Shown: positions 55,796 through 64,000 of the stretch, in pieces
Layout of the letters: every line of letters begins with the position of its first letter
Position numbering within the stretch: the first letter of the stretch is position 1
Assembly: GCA_001574975.1 (NCBI GenBank)
Contig: KQ965805.1
Span: forward strand, 171,967 to 235,966
DNA length: 64,000 nt
Origin: Gonapodya prolifera JEL478
Lineage: Eukaryota; Monoblepharomycota; Monoblepharidomycetes; Monoblepharidales; Gonapodyaceae
Direction: 5' to 3'
Translations under genes and position numbers: made by a program
The notes under the pieces: generated by a model
The model's input: only the letters and a program-made list of their open reading frames with translations
Told to the model about the DNA's origin: nothing
Database searches by the model: none

Positions 55796-58700
55796 ATGAG
55801 TCTTGCGGCGCTGGTGGCAAGGTTGGAGGCGGAGGAGAGCGAGGTGGGCGATGTCGGTGCTGGAGTGGGCGATGTGGCGAGGGAGCGGGGCGGAGAGCGA
55901 GCGGGTGGGTTGAGAGGAGAGCGGGGGTCAAGATTACGGGATGTGATGGGTAAAGTGGAGGGAGTGATGGGCGACGGAAGTGGCCGGGGTGTGATGGAAG
56001 CGTATTTGACCTCGTGTCCGATTTCGACAGAACATCGACAAACGGCGACATCGGCGGCAGCAGCGATGAGCAGAGGACAGCAAGCAACCGGTGTGGCCGG
56101 TGTGAACATGCTGGGCGGTGTTGGAGGAGTCGGTGGAGTGGGCGGGAATGCAGTTGATTCGCCAGTTCTCCATGGTGAGTTTCGATGTCCATTCTGCTCT
56201 CGCTTTTCTCTCACTCATTATGTTTAATTTCCCTTCTCTGCGCTTTCGTTTCTTCTTTTCTCGCTAGTTCTCCTCGTCGACTTCCATCACAGGTCCGTAT
56301 CATTTTGCTAGGTCCACTCTCACTCCACTCACTCACCCCCCTTCCCCTTCCCACACCTCTTCCCTCCACACCACAGAAATGGCCCCCAAGTCGAATTCGC
56401 CTACCCCCCACTCCCAGCCCTCTCACTGCATCAAACCCCAAGCCCCACACCACCCGACGTCGAACGCCCCGTCCCCTTACCCCCGCAATGGACCGACCTC
56501 CCCTTCTTCGCCCTCCCCGACGGCGCACACCAAAAACCCGGCCGATGCGTCGTGTTCCACCTCCCCCCCGTGGGCGACGACACCAACCCGATACATTCAC
56601 CCTCCGCCGCACCATCCTCCACCCCAACATCCCCGCCCCGCGGAAACCCCCAATCCCAATCCCAATTCGCATCCCCGTTACCCCCACCACCATCCCCCCT
56701 TCCTTCCATCTCGGACGCGGCATCGTCCGCCTCCGACACTTCCTCGGTCCGAACCGCCGTACAGGCCTCGCCGTCGTGGCCAAACCAGTCGCTCCGGACG
56801 TCCGGGTCGGCGCAAAACGGGTCCCTGCGAGCGCTGGGGCAGTACCCCCATCAACCCCCGGCGCCTAGCCCGTTCCAGGCGTGGATTGATGCGGGGTACT
56901 CGGATAGAATGACGTTCGCTGTGGCGTGCGTTATGCAGATTGAGACAAAGGTGTGTTTGAGATGGAAGAAGGGGGGGGCTGGGAAATGATGGTGGCACAC
57001 GAGGGGACGGGGGCTCTTGGTGTTCGTCACCGGACGGAGCCCACCTTTGCTGGGTTCCCCGAACGTCCCTCAACAACTGAGTGTTTACGTGTTCTCACTT
57101 TACTATCTCTCACCCTCCCTTGCCCCTAATTTGGTCCCCACACTCCACACCCCACACTCTCCTCCGCTCCTGCACCAGGCCCTCCTCCACCCTCCACCCT
57201 CCGCCACCCGCTCCCACGTCCTCAAATCTGTCGTCCTCCTTCTCCGTGCCCCGCTCTACGGCCTCGTCAAACCGACCCTCTGCGCTGCCGCACGCGCCCT
57301 CTTCGAGCAGCGCGACTTCACCGACAAGGCCGTCCTAGGGGACCTGTACTGGGCCGCCCGGAAATGCGCCGAGGGCGCGCCTCGCGTCGAGGGCGGCTGG
57401 GGCGGCGAGGAGGGCGAGTATGTGGGCACCTCGCTGCCGCATTTGTTGAGACGGTACAGGCATAAGGGCTTGTCGCTGTATAAGCTACTGTTGTTGCAGC
57501 GACGGGTGGTGTTTTATTCAAAGAGTGGGGATGCAGAGGCGGCGTGTGGGGATGCCTTGGCTGTCGCGGGAGGTGTGCCTGGTAAGTTATCTTCCCCTTG
57601 TGCGTCTACACCTCGGCTGTCCTCACCACCTTCCCCCACCAGACCTGATCCCCTCCTTCGCCCTCCCCGTGTCCGAGCTCCTACACCCCTCATCCTCGTC
57701 GTCGTCGCTCCCGTCCTACGCCGCCGCTACTGCGGGGATGCAGCAGTATTCACGCCCGACGAACCAGGGCGGAACGGGAGGCGGGCCATATGGCGCTTAT
57801 AGGCCTCCAGGTGGGGATTCGAGAGATCCGCGAGACCCGCTGGCGGGACGGTTGGGACGGTTGGGGATGCCTGTGAGTTCCTCATTCCTTCCACGTAACC
57901 TCAAGCGCGCTCCCCATCAACCCCACCCTCCAGCTGCCCCTCTTCACGCCGCACCACCTGTTCCTCCCGCACGCCCCCCTGCAGCGACTTTCTTACCTCG
58001 TGAACCCCAGCACGCGCTCCTTCTGGGTCTCGACGACCAATGGCGTTGTTGTTGCCAAGAGTGGCGCAGAGGTTGTTGTGGAAGTAGACGGTGCCAGCGT
58101 CGAGTTCAAGGATGCCAGAGTCGAACAGGCCGTGCAGTTGACGCCTGCGGATCGGAAGTTTATTGATGGTGGGTCAGAGTGTGGGGATTTGGGAGTAAGC
58201 AACGGTTCTAACCGTCCAGCACACCAACCTGCAGACATCCTCAAAATAATCGACAAAACTCCCCAAGACCCGCTTCACCCCGTCTACGTCGGATCGGACC
58301 CATGGATCCGGTTCCACCTACGCTCCTACCTTGGCGGTCTCCTGTCGTGCGTCAAGGCGACCGAACTCGCGCGAACAAGCGGGGGCACCGTGGGGCCGCA
58401 AGTCGCGGTGGACGAGATGGGGCGGCCACGGTGGGTGCAGGATTATGGCGATCGGTGGGTCGTTGCGTGGGAGGGCACGGAGGGTTTCGCGAGGTGGAAT
58501 GGTGAGTGGGGTCGGTTGGTGGGGACGGCCCTGTAGTGGAGCGAACGTTTGCGTGTTTTAGATTCCACGCCCCCGGAAGAGGTAGTTGAGGTGTGGAAGC
58601 CGAGTCATCCGTGTGCAGGAACGACCGCACTGGGGTGAGTTTTTCTCCCCATGTCCTCGCCGAACGGCTCGCTCACTTCTTCTCCCCGTCACAGCATGTT

Positions 58701-59997
58701 CCAAGAGTCCCTCGCCTCCCGCCTCCGTGGTGCCCTCACGCTCTCAGGCTCATCGAACCCGCACAAACTCCCGAACAACCTCGTCAACCCGCCGCCCATC
58801 ATCCGCCAAGACTCCCCGCCGCCGGTCTCTGTCGCTGCCTCTGCTGCCGGGTTCGGCGCCCTTCTCGACCAGCGTGCGCCGTCCGTTCCGTTTGGGGCAC
58901 CCCCGGCCGCCGATCAGAACCCGCCCGAGCCGAGGGGCGCCCCGTCCATAGGCCCCTCGACTCGATCAGCCACCAGGGCGTACACAGTGGGGCCTTCGGT
59001 GTCGGGCGGAGTGGCGAGTTCGTCTATCAGTGTCCGTAGTGCAGGCGAATCTAGGTCAGAGTATAGAGCCCCCGTGTTGTATTCGGGCGCGGGAGAGGAG
59101 GTTAAGCCGTATAAGGCGGTCACGAGAGCGGATTGGTGGGCCACCGGTGAGTGTGGACCTTGCGCACTTTTGTCGCATGGTCAGGAGACGTGATTGAAAT
59201 GCTGTGAACAGAATCGAACCCTGCGTCTGCATCTGCGTCCTCCTCGGTATCCTCCCCCTCATCTGGTGCTCAAACAAAGCCTGGGGGCTCGAAACCTCTG
59301 TTCAGCAACCCCTTCGCGAGCATTCGATCGAGCAAACCGACGAACGAATCGTCTAGTCCTACATCTCCTCCTCGCGGGGTCAAGGTGAGTCATTCCCGGG
59401 CAGCACGCCCACCGAACTTTGGGCGACCTCACCCGGTCATGTCCTAATCAAAAGCGGCCCCCACCGCACCCCTTGTTCTCCTCCTCGGACTTTGCCCAAA
59501 CCTTCTCCGCCGGCGCACTCCAGCCTTCCTTGACACCCTCCCTGCAGGGGTTCTCGGCGGACGATTTGGAAACTAGGGCCGCGTTGCTACAGAGGGGATC
59601 GATGCCAGACCACATGTACGAGCGGCTTGCGGCCGCCGCAGGCGGCGGGTATGGAGTCTCACGGGCACCTAATAGGACGCCGTCGGGTGGTGCATCGGGA
59701 TTTTTGCATTCGCAGTCTGCTTACGGACTGGACGGAGTGGAATGGCGAATGGCAGGAGCTCCTCCCATGGTGCACAGTATGTCCGGTGATGGACTTTCGT
59801 CGATCGCGGGGGGGTCCATGCAGGTGCCACCCGGTATTGCGGGAGGTCGGCACAGGTCGATGCGGGTACCTCGTAGCGGGAGAAGCTCGGTGAGCGATGA
59901 CGAGGCAAGGGGTGGTGCGAGTCGGGCGAGGCAGTTGGAGGCAGAGCAGTACATGTGGGGTGGAGTCGGAGGAGGGAAGGGGACTTGGATTGGCTGA
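55796..59997 (+). CDS. AVL9: AVL9-type DENN-domain protein (late secretory pathway)
   Basis: Eleven exons fitted in phase: 55796..56174, 56268..56292, 56377..56950, 57179..57581, 57643..57872, 57934..58168, 58235..58501, 58562..58634, 58695..59146, 59212..59384 and 59455..59997, for 1,117 residues. The core matches AVL9 in order: VLLVDFHHRNGPQVEFAYPP, LPFFALPDGAH, RMTFAVACV, SHVLKSVVLLLRAPLYGLVK, FEQRDFTDKAVLGDLY, LLRRYRHKGLSLYKLLLLQR, LPLFTPHHLFLPHAPLQRLS, GVVVAKSGAEVVVEVDGASVE, and YVGSDPWIRFHLRSYLGGLL. Yeast Avl9 acts in Golgi-to-surface vesicle transport. Exon 2 is only 25 bases. A 126-residue Gly/Arg-rich N-terminal extension and a roughly 400-residue Ser/Pro-rich tail are additions to the core. 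Confidence 0.92.
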
Positions 59998-60413
59998 AAA
60001 CTCTGAGGGGACGTTAATTTGGATGTGATCTGGGTGGATGGACTTTGCGAGTTGGAGGTTTTGGACGTCGTTGGCTAAGGACGAGGTTTTGTATGACGAG
60101 GAGTGTGGCGTGGAAAATTCATGATAGGCTTGAGCGTTGGATAATTTGGGCAGACTGCGCTCGGCTGTAATGATTGGTGTCGCGAGTGTTTGTAAAAAAA
60201 AGTGAATGTCTATTTCATCTTCGCGAGCTTAAAGAGTCTCCAATATCGAATCCAATAATTCGTGAAGACGACATGACAAATACCTAATATTGTAACCGAT
60301 TGTAAACATCCATATCTATGGGTTACAATCACCTCGCGCTGTGCCATTCACCGTCTGAAGAACCTCACATCACCTGCACCATTGGTACAAGTCATTATTA
60401 GCACGCCCGTCGG

Positions 60414-62218
60414 TCAGGCTTCACGCCACGTATTGTCTCCCAACTCACCTTCGTCCTCAATGAACCTGCACTCTCTGAAGGCCTCGTAAGCGCTGTGCAC
60501 CACGTTGCTGTCGTCGTGCACGTACAAGCCCTCCGATTCGAGAAGCTTGCGGACGTGGTATGTTGCTTCCGTGGCGTGGTACTGTTATGCGGTGGGCACG
60601 TGACACGACAGTTCGTCAATCCAGACGTGGTGTAAGCGGTACAGTTCCACAAGTCAACTCACGTGCGGAATAGTTGGGAACAAGTGGTGCACGACGTGGG
60701 TGTCGGTGCTGTATCATTTCGCAAACAGGAGACCTCGATCAGTTACTGCATGCAAAACGCCCCTAGTTTGACCCCGTTCATTGTGGACCCACATGTGGTG
60801 AAACACCCAGTTCAGCACGCCGTAATCCCTGTCCACCGTGCACAGTGCGCCGCGGACATATGTCCAAGTCGATTCTGCGTAGTGGGGGAGGCGTTTGTCG
60901 GTGTGCTGTTTGGTGTGAACGTGGGTGAATTGACGCGTGAACATGGACACCGTCTTCCCTGCAAACCCCCATCCACCTGCGCATGCACCTGCAATAAGGT
61001 CACGGTCATGAGCCAAAAGTTGACCCACAGATAAGGAACTCCGTAGTACTTTGCGACCACTGCAACGCCCGAGAGACTGGCCCAGTAGCTAAGGCCGGCA
61101 AGCACGGTCAAAACGCCGATATCTGAGAGAAAAATGAGCGGGCGCTGGCGAGGGAGGTAGATGGGAGATGTGGGGAGGTAATGGGATGTGAATCTGAGAA
61201 ACAGAATTGCGAGTGAGCATGTAGGAGTTAGCGATAGAAGGCTTCCTCCCACAAAGAACGCAATGCTGTATTATTGAACCACACTTACTTGCCATAATCT
61301 CTTCCTTGTGCATGGACGGCCAAGTAATAAGGGAACCCGACAATCCACATTATCACCAGACCGATCACACTCCCCAACGGCGACGCCCAAAATCCTGTAT
61401 CCTCTCGTGCGACCTTGCCCCTGTCTTCCTCCTTATCCAAGACGACTTTGTCCTTGACTGGTGTTCCAGGAAGGTACGACGATCGCGTGTGGGGGACGAA
61501 AGCCTCATCGAATGCGTGGTGGCCCGTATAGTGGTGGTGTTTGGCGTGAGATAATTGCCAAGAGAAGTAGGGTACCAGCAGCAGGGAGTGGAAAATGAGA
61601 CCGATGGTGTGGTTGAGCAGAGGGTACGCGGAGTAAGCGCCGTGGCCGCATTCTGGTGGCGTTTCGATGATTCATGGCGAGGGAAATATATGGAACGAGA
61701 GGCTTAGCAGTTAGCATTCATGGAACAAATGAGCACGTGAAACATTTCAGGGAGCACGACATCCCCATGACGTCTCCAATGGGCTCATCAGAAAGTCATT
61801 GATGTTGCCCCTTTCCAGTTTTGGGCAAATTGTAACCCAATGCGCACGCCCTCCACCGTTATGCTTTCATGCCATTTTTCAACTCACCGTGCGCCACAAT
61901 CCACACTCCAAATCCAACTGCTCCCACCACAGCCTGCCAGACTCCCCACACGGCCCATCGTGCTACCCACGGACCGTCCCACTTTTCGAGGACTTGGGAC
62001 GACAGCCAGTAGAGAGCCGTAAGAATGACTACGTCTTGAAGGAGATACTGTGTCGATATGACCACGGAGCGGTTGAAACAGTGCGTGGGGATGGCGGCTT
62101 TGATGCGAGACAGGGTCAGCGATGCCGGCGGGAAGTGGTACGAGGGAGGGACAATGCCCGTCACAGTCGGAGCAGGCTTGGCAGGTTCGGCAGGGGAAGG
62201 ATTGCGCTTTGTTGGCAT
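60414..62218 (-). CDS. FAD2: delta-12 type membrane fatty-acid desaturase
   Basis: Minus-strand gene of several exons, start MPTKRNPSPAEPAKP at 62218. All three histidine boxes are visible: HG|ECGHGAYS across intron 1, the second box HAKHHHYTGHH, and the third THVVHHLFPTIPH just before the last intron, continuing YHATEATYHVRKLLES. Hydrophobic pairs lie between boxes (LLQDVVILTALYWLSS; IGLIFHSLLLVPYF; VIGLVIMWIVGFPYYL; VLTVLAGLSYW). It inserts a double bond into oleoyl chains in the ER (omega-6), or alternatively is an omega-3 enzyme; the motifs do not separate these safely. The C-terminus ends EDEGELGDNTWREA at 60414 if the final GTGAGT is not used as a donor. Confidence 0.85.
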
Positions 62219-63679
62219 CGTGCGTGGGTCCGCGTGTGGGTGCCGCGGTGGGTGCTGGAAGGGAATCGAAGAAAATTCACATCGGGCTGATATAAATTCT
62301 TTTGTTGGGAGACGGAAAGGGTCAGAACGCCGCCCTCCACGTTCAGGGTTCGACACATGCAAAATGATAAAAGAAAAAACGCTGCTCTCAATCACGCGTC
62401 CCAAAGTACTTTCGAAATCTGTCGTATGTTTTGAGTCACGGTTGTGAGGACGTGGGCCCTGGGTAGCCAGTCGAACCATTCTTCACCTACAAGTACCTCG
62501 AATGGCCCCACTCCCCGTCCGGTTGACGTAAACTCCACGGAGGTACATATCGCACGTGATTATATTCACTTTTGATATACTCTAGAGCCTGTTTTTTGAC
62601 GGTAGCACCTGGAGGGCGTCTGTAATCTCCCTTGGCAGGATCCGTCCCCATGACACAGATGTACACTTGACCTCCCTGTTGCGCGTAAACAGACTAACTT
62701 TAATCGCAAATGTTTTCTCAGTTTGTAACGTGAATGCACGCTCGTGCGCATCCCTCCCAAGGAATTCCCAATTCCACGCCACACTTTCCCACGCTGTTAT
62801 ACATCGTCCACACTCTCATCCACACCTCGCGTCTGTCCTGCCCACCCCAGAGAACCGTCGTTTCTCATAACGAATCACGCAGTCCGTTTTTGTCCCACAC
62901 TCCCCAAAAGTACAAACAACCCATGTTACCTGATACACCCTTTTGCTACTGCAGCGCAAAAACCTGTTGGCCCGGCCGGGGGCATTGATACCGGGTCAGG
63001 GAGCGTTGGTATGGGGAACTGTGCCCGCCCATGTACGCGTGGAGATTTTGCGTGCGACGCGTCATCGCATGGGGATAGTGGGGCATGCCTCTGTTGAGGG
63101 AACAAGTACACGCGCGTCGGCTCATGCCACATCTGGCGCTCAGGATCCCTTTGCAGACGATCCTAAAAGAAATTTTTGTTTCCCCCATTCGAGCGACCGC
63201 GCGAGTGCAACAACAGACCGGGGGAACGGCAGCTGAAATGCATTCGAATAATTTGATGACCCAGGAGGCGATGGTCCGACAGTCCTGTTAACCCGCCTGC
63301 GGCCCTAGCACTACTCCACCGGCTACTATACAGCAACTGGCTGAGGGTGAGGGTGCCTGAGGGCGGTGGGCGACACAAATCTCTCTCCTAACGATTTTGC
63401 ACTCCCAACTTTTGATGTTCCCTATGGCTTATCTAATGGACCGGGCTGTCGATTTAAAAGCTGAGAGCCGCCAGTCCTGGCCCCATCGTCATCCGCAGAC
63501 CGCACCTCTCGATAAATACCCACCTTAAGTACAATCGTCAGCCCAGGTGTCATGTCGAAGCTTTCCTTCTCTCGTGAGTCACCTGAACTATCATTGAACT
63601 TCATGGTCGACGCGGTACTGGTCGAAGCTGCACACTGCACATCTCACCGACTGTCCTCCGACCTCCAGTTGTTTGCGCA
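62219..63679. other. intergenic region
   Basis: The upstream region of the desaturase and of the next gene. Short open frames here lack motifs and splice structure. I see no RNA gene. Confidence 0.5.
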
Positions 63680-64000
63680 ATGTTCTTTGCATTGGTTCCT
63701 TTTCGCTACGTACTACGAATGGCGATGACGGTGCCAGATCCCCTGTCGTTCAACATGCTCGGACTTGTTAAAGGTGGGTTCAACGAATTGTGGTGCATTT
63801 GGAAGACGACGACCTTGTGATCCAAAATGCTCACATGTTTACCCTCCACCCTGTCGCAGCATTCCCCTATCTTTCTGCCACGCTCGTCGTGTGTAAGGGC
63901 ATCTCGCTCCTCCTCCAATACCGCGCCCTCATCAAACGCTACAACTTCCGTGTCGACTACAAGATGAACGCCTTCATGTTCCTCGGCTCCCTTCTGTTCG
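63680..64000 (+). CDS. multi-pass membrane protein, 3' truncated by the window
   Basis: Exon 1 (63680..63773, MFFALVPFRYVLRMAMTVPD) and exon 2 from 63860 join in phase (GTTAAAG|CA). Exon 2 encodes AFPYLSATLVVCKGISLLL, then QYRALIKRYNFRVDY and the start of a further helix (MNAFMFLGSLLF) at the window end. Two or three membrane segments are visible; the family cannot be named from this part. Confidence 0.5.

Noticed and set aside
59205-59240. AATCGAACCC as a reverse-strand tRNA T-arm
   Set aside because: It sits inside the AVL9 coding exon starting at 59212 and has no accompanying cloverleaf.

Overview
The window is nuclear DNA from a filamentous or zoosporic fungus. Genes are dense and GC-rich. 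Most are split by short GT...AG introns, many opening with GTGAGT. Typical fungal genes are present: an AVL9-type DENN protein, an APC-family amino-acid permease, a delta-12 type desaturase, mitochondrial ribosomal protein uS5m, and F-box and MYND proteins. A complete selenocysteine synthase gene (SepSecS) is the strongest taxonomic clue. As I recall the literature, selenocysteine machinery is absent from most fungi and reported only in a few early-branching lineages such as the monoblepharid chytrid Gonapodya. My best guess is therefore an early-branching, chytrid-like fungus; the genus is not proven by this sequence.

Layout. 1-4.3 kb: 3' part of an HSL-type alpha/beta hydrolase, a rhomboid-like membrane protein with an EGF-like module, and a MYND protein. 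4.4-7.7 kb: membrane proteins, including an intact seven-segment protein on the minus strand. 9.9-12.5 kb: a LiaF-like beta-strand protein and a broken BAHD acyltransferase. 12.8-15.2 kb: an F-box-like protein whose first exon is apparently just the ATG. 15.6-17.0 kb: a frame-broken paralogue of the seven-segment protein. 17.2-20.9 kb: an AT-richer block with a Cys-rich gene fragment, an assembly gap and an integrase-like remnant. 21.4-26.2 kb: a DUF7704-like membrane protein head-to-head with the SepSecS gene. 26.5-31.2 kb: an F-box/LRR protein and a GNAT acetyltransferase. 31.4-34.9 kb: two degenerate copies of a small PH-like gene. 35.1-38.6 kb: the permease. 39.6-42.4 kb: a repeat-built disordered protein and a receptor-like membrane protein. 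42.4-55 kb: long gene-poor stretches filled with diverged repeats, interrupted by uS5m and an AIFM2/FSP1-like flavoprotein. 55.8-64 kb: AVL9, the desaturase and the start of another membrane protein.

Main finding: the SepSecS gene is not only intact, with the PLP lysine and phosphate/tRNA-binding motifs, but reads in one uninterrupted 2,082-nt exon into about 510 residues of low-complexity sequence and then an RRM RNA-binding domain completed by one further exon. In animals a separate RRM protein (SECp43/TRNAU1AP) is reported to associate with SepSecS and tRNA-Sec, so a covalent SepSecS-RRM fusion is a plausible new arrangement of the selenocysteine pathway. No tRNA-Sec, PSTK, SelD, eEFSec or SBP2 was seen in this window.

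Caution: several genes show isolated one-base frame breaks, some near homopolymers. Some pseudogene calls may reflect assembly errors rather than decay. Exon boundaries were fitted by eye from splice consensus and reading-frame phase.
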